Positions 9,975 through 18,905 of a stretch of DNA of 64,000 nt are shown piece by piece. The DNA is from Heliomicrobium undosum (lineage in GTDB: Bacteria; Bacillota; Desulfitobacteriia; Heliobacteriales; Heliobacteriaceae): the NCBI RefSeq assembly GCF_009877425.1, contig NZ_WXEY01000010.1:1-64000 (forward strand). The letters are read 5' to 3'. The notes under the pieces are model-generated. The model worked only from the letters and a program-made list of their open reading frames with translations. It was not told the DNA's origin and searched no databases. The translations under genes were made by a program, and so were the position numbers. Every line of letters begins with the position of its first letter. Position 1 is the first letter of the stretch.

Positions 9975-11216
9975 TTAGGGATTGACGATGCGCCGGACCG
10001 CATCCAGTTCCGGCGCCACCGGCAAGGGCTGCCCAGCGGCCCGAATGGCGCTGGCGATGTCTTTCAAGCCGTTGCCGGTGACGATGAGGGCCACCGAATC
10101 GTCAAGGCTGATGATCCCTTGACGGCGAGCCTCCTGGATGCCGGCCACGCCGGTGACGCCGGCCGGTTCGCCGAAGACGGCGGCCTTGCGGGCCAATGTG
10201 GTCATCGCTTCGAGGATGGCATGGTCAGGTACGGCGACATAGGCCCCACCCGATTCTGTCACGGCCCGCAGCCCTTTGACAAAATTGCGGGGGTGACCGA
10301 CAGCGATGGAATCAGCCAGGGTATCGGCCTCGCAAGGGGTGAGCCCTTTTCCCTCCCGCCAGGCGGTGACGAAGGGTTGGCAACCGGCGGCCTGCACGCC
10401 CAGGATCTTCGGTGTCTTTTCGATCCAGCCGATGCGCTGCATCTCTTTGAATCCTTTCCAGACGCCGCCGATGGTGCAGCCGTCGCCGACAGAGACGACA
10501 ACCCAGTCGGGGAAGGTTCCCCGTTCCCGGAACTGCTCGACCAGTTCCAGGGCGACCGTTTTCTTCCCTTCAATTAAGTAGGAGTTGATGGCGCAGTTGC
10601 GGTTATACCAGCCGAAGTGGCTGCTGGCCGCCATGCATAGTTCCCAAGCCTGGTCATAGGTCCCCTGGACGGAAAACACCTGGGCGCCGAAGACGAGCAA
10701 CTGGGCCACCTTGGCTTCCGGCGCCCGCTTGGGCACGAAGATAGAGGCCGGCAGCCCGGCGGCGGCGGCAAAGCCGGCCAGTGAGGAAGCGGCGTTGCCG
10801 GTGGAAGCGCAGGTGATCCGGGAGGCCCCTTTTTCCAGGGCCTTGAGTACCCCTACGGCGCTGGCCCGGTCCTTGAAAGACGCCGTCGGGTTACGGCCCT
10901 CATCTTTCACCCAGCAGCCGGCCACATCGAGCGTTTCCGCCAGCCTTGGGACTGCATAGAGGGGCGTCCAGCCGACCTGCAGGTGGCTGATCCGCTCCGG
11001 TTCGGCGACCGGCAGGAGCGGCAGGTACCGCCACATGGAGCGCGGTCCCCCCGCGCTGAAGATGTCAGGATCCATCTCCGCCTTGACGGCTTCATAGTCG
11101 TAGATCACGTCGAGGATGCCCTCATGGTAGCCGCAGGCGGGACAGTAATAGTCCACATCGCAGGGATCATACTGTTTCCCGCAATGGATGCACTGAAGCG
11201 CTTGCACGTGTTTCAT
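9975..11216 (-). CDS. thrC: Threonine synthase with N-terminal zinc ribbon
   Basis: 413 residues. Four cysteines at 9, 12, 25 and 28 form a zinc ribbon in front of a fold-type II PLP domain with the lysine in NPTASFKDRAS (Lys115), STGNAASSL, and a GDGCTIGG phosphate loop. This matches the zinc-ribbon form of threonine synthase, which converts O-phosphohomoserine to threonine. The ATG at 11216 has AGAGGTGA upstream; an in-frame TTG farther up is less likely. There is no thrB or hom next to it; instead it precedes another PLP enzyme and follows serine dehydratase, so a related elimination or replacement reaction cannot be excluded. Confidence 0.8.
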   Translation of the reverse strand: MKHVQALQCIHCGKQYDPCDVDYYCPACGYHEGILDVIYDYEAVKAEMDPDIFSAGGPRSMWRYLPLLPVAEPERISHLQVGWTPLYAVPRLAETLDVAGCWVKDEGRNPTASFKDRASAVGVLKALEKGASRITCASTGNAASSLAGFAAAAGLPASIFVPKRAPEAKVAQLLVFGAQVFSVQGTYDQAWELCMAASSHFGWYNRNCAINSYLIEGKKTVALELVEQFRERGTFPDWVVVSVGDGCTIGGVWKGFKEMQRIGWIEKTPKILGVQAAGCQPFVTAWREGKGLTPCEADTLADSIAVGHPRNFVKGLRAVTESGGAYVAVPDHAILEAMTTLARKAAVFGEPAGVTGVAGIQEARRQGIISLDDSVALIVTGNGLKDIASAIRAAGQPLPVAPELDAVRRIVNP

Positions 11217-11429
11217 TGTCTCACCTCTGCCTGATCGTACATGCAAAAAGCGGGCCAACGGTGGTCAGCTTTATATATTTATGTATTTCGATAATACAAT
11301 CACTATCGTATCGCTTTTCTTCCCCAATGAGTTTAAAAAGCAACAAGACAAAAAAAAGAAGATCCGCCTGGTTTAAAACAACTGTCTTGTTTTGATACAA
11401 CTGTTTCTATATGAAACGCTGTACCCCTT
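11217..11429 (-). promoter_or_regulatory. Promoter/operator region of thrC with spaced direct repeats
   Basis: An AT-rich 213-base spacer between sdaAA and thrC. On the plus strand ACAACTGT occurs twice (11378-11385 and 11397-11404), 19 bases apart, with TTGT/ACAA half-sites around them, which could be an operator read on one DNA face. An imperfect palindrome CGATAATACAAT/ATCGTATCG is at about 11290. I see no clear terminator after sdaAA and cannot place a -35/-10 pair with confidence. Confidence 0.35.
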
Positions 11430-12338
11430 TTAGCGGCTGGCGTCCTTTCCCTTTCCTTCACCGGCGAAGAGCTTTTTCGCCCACTCTCGACCGGTCGGCG
11501 TTTCTGCCAGACCGCCCCGCGCTGTTTCACGCAAGGTTGCAGGCAGGGCTGCGCCGACGGAACCCATGGCGTCGATCACCTCGTCGACGGGGATGACGCT
11601 CTTGATCCCGGCGAGGGCCATCTCGGCGGCGACGAGCGCTTGGGCCGCTGCCCCGGCATTGCGCTTGACACAAGGCACTTCGACCAGACCGGCGACGGGA
11701 TCGCAGACGAGACCCAGCATGTTTTTCAGGGCCATTGCGACGGCCTCACCCACCTGGGCCGGTCTCCCGCCACAGAGGTCCACCGCTGCGCCGGCCGCCA
11801 TCGCCGCCGCAGCGCCACATTCGGCCTGACATCCGCCGGCGGCCCCGGAGAGGGTCGCCCGGGAGGCGACGACCATGCCGATAGCGCCGGCCACGAGCAG
11901 CCCCTCACCCAACTGCCGGTCCGATAGCCCATGGGACTTGCCCAGGGCGAAAAGCACCGCCGGCAGCACGCCGCTCGACCCGGCTGTGGGCGCGGCGACG
12001 ATGCGGCCCATGGAGGCGTTGGCCTCCCCCACGGCCAGGGCCATCGTGATGGCTTCGGACAAGACCGGACCGACGACGCTTTTGTCGGGGTTTCCGGCGC
12101 GAAAGGCCTCCATCTTGACCGCATCGCCGCCGACGAGGCCGCCGATGGAACGCTGTCCACGCAAGCCGGCCTGGACGCTGTCTCGCATAACCGGCAGCAG
12201 CGCCTCCATCCGCGCCAGCAGCGCCGCTTCCGTTGTTTCCATGTCTGTAGCCTGCCGTTGCAGGCAAAACCTTGCAAAAGTGAGGTTTTTCTCTTCTGCC
12301 TGCGCAATCCATTGTTGCAGAGACAACTTTTGGGCCAC
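11430..12338 (-). CDS. sdaAA: L-serine dehydratase, iron-sulfur-dependent, alpha subunit
   Basis: 302 residues, the expected length for the separate alpha chain of the two-subunit clostridial enzyme that deaminates L-serine to pyruvate and ammonia. The [4Fe-4S] ligands are Cys174 (in QAECG), Cys212 (VCDPVAG) and Cys223 (VPCVKRNA), with the family's 38 and 11 residue spacing. The conserved PTAGSSGVLPA loop binds substrate. The start is GTG behind GAGGGGG, 17 bases after the beta-subunit gene, so the two are co-expressed. It would supply pyruvate from serine in amino-acid fermentation. Confidence 0.93.
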   Translation of the reverse strand: MAQKLSLQQWIAQAEEKNLTFARFCLQRQATDMETTEAALLARMEALLPVMRDSVQAGLRGQRSIGGLVGGDAVKMEAFRAGNPDKSVVGPVLSEAITMALAVGEANASMGRIVAAPTAGSSGVLPAVLFALGKSHGLSDRQLGEGLLVAGAIGMVVASRATLSGAAGGCQAECGAAAAMAAGAAVDLCGGRPAQVGEAVAMALKNMLGLVCDPVAGLVEVPCVKRNAGAAAQALVAAEMALAGIKSVIPVDEVIDAMGSVGAALPATLRETARGGLAETPTGREWAKKLFAGEGKGKDASR

Positions 12339-12355
12339 GAATCGCGCCCCCTCGG

Positions 12356-13018
12356 TCAGTCTATTTGGATGCGTCGCGCCGCCTCGACGGGCGGCAGTGC
12401 GGCGATGGCCCGCAGCGCTTCGTCGGTGACCGTCTGATCTGTCTCGAGCACCATCAGCGCCCGGGCGCCCTTCTGCTCCCGCGAGACCCGCATCTGGGCG
12501 ATATTGATCCCTTGATGGCCTAACACACCTGTCACCAGGGAGATGACGCCAGGCCGGTCACGATGGGTGACGAGCAGGGTGGCAAAGTCGCCTGTCAATT
12601 CAACGGGAAAGTCATCAACGCGCGTCACCAGGACACGTCCGCCGCCGATGGAGGCGCCGGTGACCTCAGAACGCCCCCCCTCCTGCCCGGTCAGTTCAAA
12701 ACGAACCGAGTTGGGGTGGGCCAGTTCGCCCAGATGGATTTCCGAAAAAGCCACTGTGAGTCCGGCCGCCTCGGCGAATTCGAAGGAACGGGGGATGCGC
12801 AGGTCGTCGGTAGCCCAGCCGAGCAGGCCTGCCACCAGGGCCAGGTCGGTGCCGTGGCCCTGGTGGGTCTCGGCGAAGGAACCGTGGAGGCCGATGCGGG
12901 CCTCCCGGACCGCTTCGCCCAGGATGAGACGGGCCACATTGCCGAGGCGCACAGCGCCCGCCGTATGGGAGCTGGACGGGCCGATCATGATCGGCCCGAT
13001 CACATCGAAAATATTCAT
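12356..13018 (-). CDS. sdaAB: L-serine dehydratase, iron-sulfur-dependent, beta subunit
   Basis: 220 residues with the beta-domain opening FDVIGPIMIGPSSSHTAGAV and a C-terminal ACT domain (from about residue 145, DRPGVISLVTGVLGHQGINI) likely to sense serine. In single-chain enzymes this is the N-terminal half; here it is the first gene of a two-gene operon with sdaAA. ATG start with AGGAG seven bases upstream. The upstream 130 bases end the rsfS operon and carry its terminator-like hairpin. Confidence 0.93.
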   Translation of the reverse strand: MNIFDVIGPIMIGPSSSHTAGAVRLGNVARLILGEAVREARIGLHGSFAETHQGHGTDLALVAGLLGWATDDLRIPRSFEFAEAAGLTVAFSEIHLGELAHPNSVRFELTGQEGGRSEVTGASIGGGRVLVTRVDDFPVELTGDFATLLVTHRDRPGVISLVTGVLGHQGINIAQMRVSREQKGARALMVLETDQTVTDEALRAIAALPPVEAARRIQID

Positions 13019-13098
13019 GGGTCCGCTCCTGTGCCTGTCCTATCCGCTTTATTTCAATTCATTGCTTATGGGCTCCGGTGTTAGTGCCCACTCCATGC

Positions 13099-13123
13099 AA
13101 AAGCGCCTCGATACGCCGCTTTT
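13099..13123. terminator. Hairpin terminator after rsfS
   Basis: Arms AAAAGCG and CGCTTTT around an 11-base loop. The A and T tracts allow use in either direction; the leftward rsfS gene ends 32 bases before it, so it probably ends the nadD-yqeK-rsfS transcript. Confidence 0.5.
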
Positions 13124-13154
13124 TTACACAAGCCAAGCCGCTGCTTTCTGGCGC

Positions 13155-13523
13155 TTACTGCATAAACTCCTCAAAGTTCGGCTCCACTGCCCTGGGCGCG
13201 TCACCCCAGAGGCGTTCCAAAGCATAGTGATCGCGCGTCTCGGGGCGGAAGATGTGGACGACCACGTCGCCGTAATCCATCAGCACCCAGCGGCCTTCCC
13301 GGTAGCCTTCGACACGAAAGGTGCGGCGGTCGTAGTCCTTCAGTTTTTCTTCGATGTGCATGCAGATGGCCTGCACCTGAGGCGTTGAATTGCCGTTGCA
13401 AAGGACGAAGTAGTCGGTCACATTCGACTTGCCGCGCAGGTCGAGGAGCATGATATCGTAGGCTTTCTTATCGGCGGCCGCTTCCGCCATGGCGATGGCC
13501 GCTGCTTTGCTGTCTTGTACCAA
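13155..13523 (-). CDS. rsfS: Ribosomal silencing factor RsfS (Iojap/YbeB)
   Basis: 122 residues covering the whole Iojap/RsfS family: KKAYDIMLLDLRGKSNVTDYFV, then CNGNSTPQVQAI and the C-terminal WVLMDYGDVVVHIF. The protein binds L14 (uL14) and blocks subunit joining under starvation. A TTG start is likely, with GGGAGG ten bases upstream. It follows yqeK and nadD as in other Firmicutes, but the LytR-type gene often found between yqeK and rsfS is absent. Confidence 0.93.
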   Translation of the reverse strand: MVQDSKAAAIAMAEAAADKKAYDIMLLDLRGKSNVTDYFVLCNGNSTPQVQAICMHIEEKLKDYDRRTFRVEGYREGRWVLMDYGDVVVHIFRPETRDHYALERLWGDAPRAVEPNFEEFMQ

Positions 13524-13578
13524 GTGATCGGTTCCTCCCTGACATTAATGTTATCAACTGGGATTTTGGGGTTTTTGT

Positions 13579-14217
13579 TTAGATATGTTGTTGACCGCCA
13601 GCTCCATCTGTATTCCGCTCGAGGAGCATCTGATTGCGCATGTCCACCGTGAGGGGATGCAACAGCGTCCCCTTACGGAGGACATGCTGGATCGTCTGGT
13701 CTAGGCAGGCGAGGACAGCCCGGTCCAGCGACTGTTCGGCCAGGGTGCGGAGCGTTTCCACTCCCTTGTAAGACCGGTTAGGCTCGATCTTGTCGGCTAG
13801 GTAGACGATTTTCTCCAATAGGCCCATGCCTGGATACCCCACCGTATGATGACGCACGGCCCTAAGCACTTCGTCATCGTTCAGACCATATACCCTTGCC
13901 GCCCACCAGGCCCCGGCGTAACCGTGCAGGAGTTCCGCCTGTCTTCGCTCCCATGGTTCAAGCGTGACGCCCGCTTCGTCACAGGCTTGCAGCAAACGGT
14001 CGGATGACCATTCGCGGGCAATGTCGTGGAGCAGACCGGCGACACATGCTCGCTCGGGATTTGCACCCCAAAGGACAGCCAATCGGAAAGCCGTTTCGCC
14101 GGTCCCCACAATATGGACGTAACGCCGCGGGCTCAGCTCGCGGGCTAAGTCTTCTTTAAGACGCCGGTTGATGGCTTGCCAATCCCCCAACAGGATCATC
14201 CTTTCCGTCATGGACAA
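13579..14217 (-). CDS. yqeK: YqeK-type HD-domain Ap4A/bis-nucleoside tetraphosphatase
   Basis: 212 residues with the HD-superfamily metal ligands in YVHIVGTGETA, GLLHDIARE, LLHGYAGA, VRHHTVG and YLADKIEPNR. YqeK enzymes hydrolyse Ap4A symmetrically and normally follow nadD directly. Here the 3.7-kb AT-rich islet separates yqeK from nadD. The TTG start has TAGGAGG six bases upstream; an ATG two codons later is possible. Confidence 0.9.
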   Translation of the reverse strand: MSMTERMILLGDWQAINRRLKEDLARELSPRRYVHIVGTGETAFRLAVLWGANPERACVAGLLHDIAREWSSDRLLQACDEAGVTLEPWERRQAELLHGYAGAWWAARVYGLNDDEVLRAVRHHTVGYPGMGLLEKIVYLADKIEPNRSYKGVETLRTLAEQSLDRAVLACLDQTIQHVLRKGTLLHPLTVDMRNQMLLERNTDGAGGQQHI

Positions 14218-14651
14218 TAATAACCTCCTACCTATCTATCACAAAATGATTATTATTGTTTATGACGTTTATAAATAATTATCCTGTATGGCTTTCATGA
14301 ATCTTGCTTTCTGAAAACCTGGTGAAGGGAACAGACTTCACACGAAACAAGGCCATTATCGTTAAAAGACCTGCATCCGTGAGCCGATCATTCCTAGCTT
14401 ACTACAAATAAAACAAAAAGAATAGATGTATCGGTCGTTAGGTCCGACCCGGAATAGCTTCGGACAGTCAAAAAACATGCCTGCTCAAGTATGTTTTACT
14501 TTTTTCGTCCGGTAAATACTAAGAACTTGTTTCTTTTTTTTACCCTTATAGATATCCCTATGATAGTGTTCAATTTCTACCATAGGGATGTTCCATCATA
14601 GCAGCCTTTTTGGAAGTTGCGTTGCGTCAGAGAAACCGGGGTATATGAATA
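14218..14651. other. AT-rich intergenic region at the yqeK edge of the islet
   Basis: 434 bases without a convincing gene. It must contain the promoter for yqeK, now cut off from nadD. A hairpin with 9-bp arms ATCCCTATG/CATAGGGAT (14554-14589) lies downstream of the VWA gene but has no T-run; a weaker AAACAT/ATGTTT stem near 14476 has flanking A and T tracts and could terminate in either direction. Confidence 0.4.
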
Positions 14652-16982
14652 TTAATTAGAACGCGGAATTTTATTTGGATCATTTGGATCACTAGAATAG
14701 GGCAGGTATTTATTGCATCCGTCGATTAAGCCTACAACGTAAAGCTCCCTATTGCTACTGTTGATAAAAATGTCTCCAAGTTCCTGTTTATCAGAATAAC
14801 CGTCATGGTCACTATCGGTATTATAGGGATCTGTAGGCTTAATGGGTATTTCTTGTCCATCTTCCGGTTGTAGCAAAACAAAACCTTTACGCTCAGCCCA
14901 ATCGGAGATTCCGTCTTTATCTGTATCTTTGGTTAAGTTTATGTTTCTACTCAATGCGATTTGATCAAATGTTGTTTCGATCAAACTTGCATCTCTCACG
15001 ACAAAATACTCACCGCCAGTATCATTAGCAATCTTACTTAAAAGTTCTTTGTTGTGAGTTTCTCCCAATCCTATTGTGTAGATATGTAACCAGTTGCTAT
15101 ACGCTGCATCCACTTGGGCCTCCAAAACGGAGGGTTGCCCGTTTTCATCATTGCCATCGGTTAAAAGAATAGCTAACTGTGATCTATCATCTATCCACCC
15201 AACCTTATGAAATTCTTTTATTGCTACTTCTATACCGCGGCCAATGTTTGTGCCTCCGCTAGAATCAATCGCGTCAATCGCTGAGTGTAATGCATCTTTA
15301 TTGTTACTCATACTTGCGCGAACTAGGGCTGAGTCATCAAAATCTACGATTGACACTCTATCAATCGATGCTAGTTCGTCAACTAAGTAATTAGCCGCCT
15401 TTTTTCGCAGACTATTTTTATCACTTTCTTTCATACTGCCCGAACTATCTAAAATAATAACTAAATCAACGGGCCTTCTTCTATTGGGGTTATACTTGCT
15501 GTTTTGATTTATCAAGCTTTTTGTTCTTATCAAATCATCATACTTTCTACAGGGGGAGAACTCGCTCCGGTACTTTAACCCTCCTGCTTCTACTTCAAGT
15601 ACTATGACATCTTCTTTTTTATAATTTTCTATCGATTCTTTACAATATCCCTGAGTAAATTTGACTGGTATTCTTCTTTCACCATCTTTTCCTGTAATGA
15701 TTATATTTCCCATTCCGTTATATTTAATCTCTTCCCCTATGTTTTTCTTCCACTCATCATCTTTATCGATGTGGTGCTTAAAAAGGCCTTCCACTAATAC
15801 ACTATCCCGTTCATCCCTTTTTACGCTAAAATCCAATGTCATTGTCGGAATAAAGCTGTTAATTACTTCTGCATTTGCTCGAATTGCTAGTGGAATTAAA
15901 TATTTAGATTGTTCACGCGCAAAATATATAGGAACATGATAGGATTTCGTAGTCGGATTATTCCTTGTAAAATATGATTTGTACTCCTCTTCTATCAATG
16001 GCACATAAATATCGTTGTTAAGTCTAATCCCATAGGATATGCCATCCTTTCCTTTGACAACTCCAGGAGTGTTAAACTGAGGTGAATCATAATTTGCTTT
16101 TTTATTTCTCGGTAATATACTAGGATTGTCAATATTATTGTCACCTTTGTTATAAATTGTGTCATCTGAATAAAAGTTTTGATTTGTATATTTGGATAAC
16201 AAATCAAAAATATTTTCTAGCTTTAACCCTTTGTCCTTACTCTCTTTTATAGAAAAAATACTATTTAGGAGATTGTCCTGCATATTAGAACTAGCGAAAG
16301 TAACGTATTTTTTATTTGTATCTACTGTGTCTTCTATCGGTTCTTCTCTCATATGTCCGTCATTTCGAACGTGGGCAGGTTGGGTCATATCGGCAACTAA
16401 ATGCATTGTATGCCCTAACGCGCGAAATGATTCCGCAAAAAATTCGTCATCATTTTTTTCCATACCATTTTTATAATATGTTAGCGCCTTTACCCAGGAA
16501 GAGCCTCTTGAATCGTTTGCTTTTGCCCATTCGTTAGACAAAGCCCACTTTTTTGCCGATATTTGTGGGTTAGGAACTACACCCGGAATATCGGTTAAAT
16601 AATCTGTACCGTTAAATTTCCTTAATGGATCATAAAAATGTCGTAACCCCATATCGATGGCAGGAATATCGGCTGAATAGCCACCTTCTATTAACCATTC
16701 CTTCATCGTGTAGTTTCGATCACTAAGAAGCCCCTTTGGTTCGGTAATATTCAATCCAATATTTTTTGTAAAATTATTTATGTCAAAACCATTTCCTGTA
16801 AATTTTATCTCTGCAAACTTAATATCGTTATATTTTTTGGACGAATTAGTAATACTGTCAATGAAAAAGTCATAAGATTTTTCATTGATCGTTGGGTGTG
16901 TATTAATATTTCCCCAACTATATCCTTCTGTTGGGTTTAAGAAAAAGCAGGCAATTAACAAAAATAAAGTAAAATACCGCAT
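14652..16982 (-). CDS. Secreted phospholipase C/S1-P1 nuclease-like protein with VWA and calcium-binding repeats
   Basis: 776 residues, strikingly AT-rich against its neighbours. A signal peptide (about 1-21) is followed at once by SWG, then H29, H115 and HTMHLVADMTQPAHV (H191, H194, D198, H204). An N-terminal Trp after cleavage plus these His/Asp residues is the ligand pattern of zinc-dependent phospholipase C and S1/P1 nucleases. A VWA domain spans about 505-680 with a complete MIDAS (DSSGS at 512-516, SGGTNIG, TDGND). It ends with thrombospondin type-3-like calcium loops (DTDKDGISDWAE, DSDHDGYSDKQE) at about 690-735. It probably acts outside the cell, in lipid or nucleic-acid cleavage or adhesion. 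It forms a two-gene unit with the upstream stalk-domain protein and was probably acquired. Confidence 0.8.
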   Translation of the reverse strand: MRYFTLFLLIACFFLNPTEGYSWGNINTHPTINEKSYDFFIDSITNSSKKYNDIKFAEIKFTGNGFDINNFTKNIGLNITEPKGLLSDRNYTMKEWLIEGGYSADIPAIDMGLRHFYDPLRKFNGTDYLTDIPGVVPNPQISAKKWALSNEWAKANDSRGSSWVKALTYYKNGMEKNDDEFFAESFRALGHTMHLVADMTQPAHVRNDGHMREEPIEDTVDTNKKYVTFASSNMQDNLLNSIFSIKESKDKGLKLENIFDLLSKYTNQNFYSDDTIYNKGDNNIDNPSILPRNKKANYDSPQFNTPGVVKGKDGISYGIRLNNDIYVPLIEEEYKSYFTRNNPTTKSYHVPIYFAREQSKYLIPLAIRANAEVINSFIPTMTLDFSVKRDERDSVLVEGLFKHHIDKDDEWKKNIGEEIKYNGMGNIIITGKDGERRIPVKFTQGYCKESIENYKKEDVIVLEVEAGGLKYRSEFSPCRKYDDLIRTKSLINQNSKYNPNRRRPVDLVIILDSSGSMKESDKNSLRKKAANYLVDELASIDRVSIVDFDDSALVRASMSNNKDALHSAIDAIDSSGGTNIGRGIEVAIKEFHKVGWIDDRSQLAILLTDGNDENGQPSVLEAQVDAAYSNWLHIYTIGLGETHNKELLSKIANDTGGEYFVVRDASLIETTFDQIALSRNINLTKDTDKDGISDWAERKGFVLLQPEDGQEIPIKPTDPYNTDSDHDGYSDKQELGDIFINSSNRELYVVGLIDGCNKYLPYSSDPNDPNKIPRSN

Positions 16983-17005
16983 TTACTTCATCACCTCTTA
17001 TTTTC

Positions 17006-17764
17006 TTAAAATGATTCGAAGAACCATTGGTTATTTATTTTAATCATTTTTATGTGAAAAACTTTTGAATCAAACGGCAATGCTAGTTCCCCGCTCTTTA
17101 CTATCTCTTGATTGATTATTTTATCCGATGTAACAAAAGTTAATTTAGCTTCACTAAATGGTTTCGCCATATCTGGCATCAGTTCTCTGTATTTTTCAAA
17201 AAAGGGACGATAGTGCTCCATCTTCTCGGGTGTAAATAAATTCATAGTTTTTTCAATATCCCTGTCATGCAATGATTTTTGGAGTACACTTATAGTCTCT
17301 TTAACTTCTATTTGTTCTTTTAGTAACTCTTTTGATGTTATAACAACACTATACGTTTCCGGTATCCAGTCCACAATAGTGTCATGGCTTTCCGCTATAA
17401 ACCTCAATGGAACCATAGTTCTATTGTCGTTAATTACTGCATTCGTATCTAACGAAATTGTTAAATTATTTACCAAAGCGTATTTCTTACCAATTTCTAA
17501 ATAGATTTTTGTGTTTTTATAATTAATCTCTACGGCGTTGCTCTTTTCGTTCCAATTTACATTGCTACCTAAGTGCTCCGATATAAATCTAATCGGAACC
17601 ATCGTTCTATTGTCTTCGTTTATGTAAGGCTTACTGTCCGGAAAATTTACTCTATCACCATCTACATATACAGTGATTTCTTTTGCGTAACCATAGGTTA
17701 CAAAAAAAATCAGGTTAAAGAGTTGGGCCATCCCTATGATTAGCATAATTAATTTTTTTTTCAC
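17006..17764 (-). CDS. Secreted copper-amine-oxidase-N-type stalk domain protein
   Basis: About 252 residues. A signal peptide ends near YAKEI, followed by two stalk-type repeats with the family motif NRTMVPIRFISEHLG and NRTMVPLRFIAES, then a 100-residue helical tail with no recognised family. Stalk domains in Firmicutes mostly anchor or display cell-surface proteins. The GTG start has GAAAGG seven bases upstream. The gene is AT-rich, ends 23 bases before the VWA protein, and shares its likely foreign origin; the two may work together on the surface. Confidence 0.75.
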   Translation of the reverse strand: MKKKLIMLIIGMAQLFNLIFFVTYGYAKEITVYVDGDRVNFPDSKPYINEDNRTMVPIRFISEHLGSNVNWNEKSNAVEINYKNTKIYLEIGKKYALVNNLTISLDTNAVINDNRTMVPLRFIAESHDTIVDWIPETYSVVITSKELLKEQIEVKETISVLQKSLHDRDIEKTMNLFTPEKMEHYRPFFEKYRELMPDMAKPFSEAKLTFVTSDKIINQEIVKSGELALPFDSKVFHIKMIKINNQWFFESF

Positions 17765-17870
17765 GTCTTTGCCTTTCTCCTCTATCTTTATACTGCGAGA
17801 TAAACAATACGGCATATGATAGAAAAATCCTACATAGTGAATTAAATATTTTAATAGACTACTCTATTGT

Positions 17871-17907
17871 AATAAATAAACCTCCTATCCCGTTACGGTC
17901 TAGGAGG
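17871..17907 (-). terminator. Terminator after the RNA-binding protein gene
   Basis: Minus-strand stem CCTCCTA/TAGGAGG (17907-17901 with 17887-17881) followed by TTTATTTATT. It marks the boundary between the GC-rich core and the AT-rich islet. Confidence 0.7.
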
Positions 17908-17922
17908 TGCATATAAATTCTT

Positions 17923-18183
17923 TTATTGGTCCTGTCTGGGCTTGGCCTCGTTGACGGTCAGCATCCTGCCTTCATACTCGGCGCCGTTCATGGCTTCCAC
18001 CATGCGCTCGGCGTCTTCATCTCTGACCTCGACGAAACCGAAACCTCTTGAACGGCCAGTCTCTCTGTCTGTGATGATCCGGCTGCTCAATACCTCCCCA
18101 TAAGGGGAAAAAAGATCTGTCAGGTTCTCGGGCTTGGTTGCCCAAGGCAAATTGCCCACATAGAGGGTCCGAGTCAATTCCAT
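17923..18183 (-). CDS. Single-RRM RNA-binding protein
   Basis: 86 residues made of one RNA recognition motif: RNP2 LYVGNL (residues 7-12) and RNP1 RGFGFVEV (about 46-53), then a short charged tail. Such small RRM proteins are common in cyanobacteria and scattered in Clostridia; they bind single-stranded RNA and some respond to cold. It follows nadD and has its own terminator. The ribosome binding site GGTGAGG is unusually close to the ATG; a TTG two codons later would have better spacing. Confidence 0.88.
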   Translation of the reverse strand: MELTRTLYVGNLPWATKPENLTDLFSPYGEVLSSRIITDRETGRSRGFGFVEVRDEDAERMVEAMNGAEYEGRMLTVNEAKPRQDQ

Positions 18184-18272
18184 TCACCTCACCATAAACC
18201 CTGATTCTCGGCTTCAAGCGATGTTCTTTTTCGCCCTGCGCTCGCGACTTAGTATGACCGGAAACGGCGGGG

Positions 18273-18905
18273 TTATTCGCGAGGCTGCCGATGGCAGGAT
18301 GATGGATGGTAGCTTCCGGTTTCGACAATGCGGTGGATCACCGGCTCAGGCAGAAGGTATTTGACGGAGCGACCTTGATAGAGGCGCCGGCGGATATCGG
18401 TGGAGGAGATGGCCAGGGCCGGCACCTCGACCAGGTGGATCCGCCCGGAAAAAGCCTCCATACGCGCCACCGCTTCCCTGAGGTGGTCCCGGTCATAGCC
18501 GGGGCGGTAAGCGGCGATGAAGCGGCATTCGGCCATCAACTGGTCGATCTGACGCCAGGTCATGATCTCCAGGATGGCGTCGGCGCCGGTGATGAAGAAA
18601 AACTCGGCCTGCTCTCCGTACTCACGCCGGAAGGCGCGGACCGTATCAATGGCGTAGGAATAGCCGGGGCGGCTGACCTCTACGTCGGACATGCGAAAAC
18701 GGGGATTGGAACAGGTGGCCAGTTCGGTCAGCCGGTAGCGTTCCCAGGGATCAGTGACAGCCTGGTGTTGCTTGTGGGGCGGTCGGCCTGAAGGCACAAA
18801 GACGACGACGGATAGGTCGAACAGATCGGCCGCTGCTTCGGCCGTCACCAGGTGGCCGTAGTGGACAGGGTCGAAGGTTCCGCCCATGATGCCCACGCGG
18901 ACCAT
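18273..18905 (-). CDS. nadD: Nicotinate-nucleotide adenylyltransferase
   Basis: 210 residues with the nucleotidyltransferase motif GTFDPVHYGH near the N-terminus and the C-terminal ISSTDIRRRL motif of NadD, which makes deamido-NAD from nicotinate mononucleotide and ATP. ATG at 18905 is preceded by AGGGGA five bases upstream. The same frame is open for 59 more codons upstream to an ATG overlapping the end of proA, and those codons look coding (see the separate entry), so a longer form cannot be excluded. It continues the proB-proA cluster. Confidence 0.92.
   Translation of the reverse strand: MVRVGIMGGTFDPVHYGHLVTAEAAADLFDLSVVVFVPSGRPPHKQHQAVTDPWERYRLTELATCSNPRFRMSDVEVSRPGYSYAIDTVRAFRREYGEQAEFFFITGADAILEIMTWRQIDQLMAECRFIAAYRPGYDRDHLREAVARMEAFSGRIHLVEVPALAISSTDIRRRLYQGRSVKYLLPEPVIHRIVETGSYHPSSCHRQPRE

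Noticed and set aside
14590-14640. c-di-GMP riboswitch-like GACGCAA near the end of the VWA gene
   Set aside because: It lies downstream of the gene, and the required GCAAAGCC and tetraloop-receptor pattern is missing.
14220-17895. Flanking direct repeat of the AT-rich islet (AACCTCCTA on both sides)
   Set aside because: One copy is the yqeK ribosome binding site and the other is a terminator arm; the match is short and explained by function.
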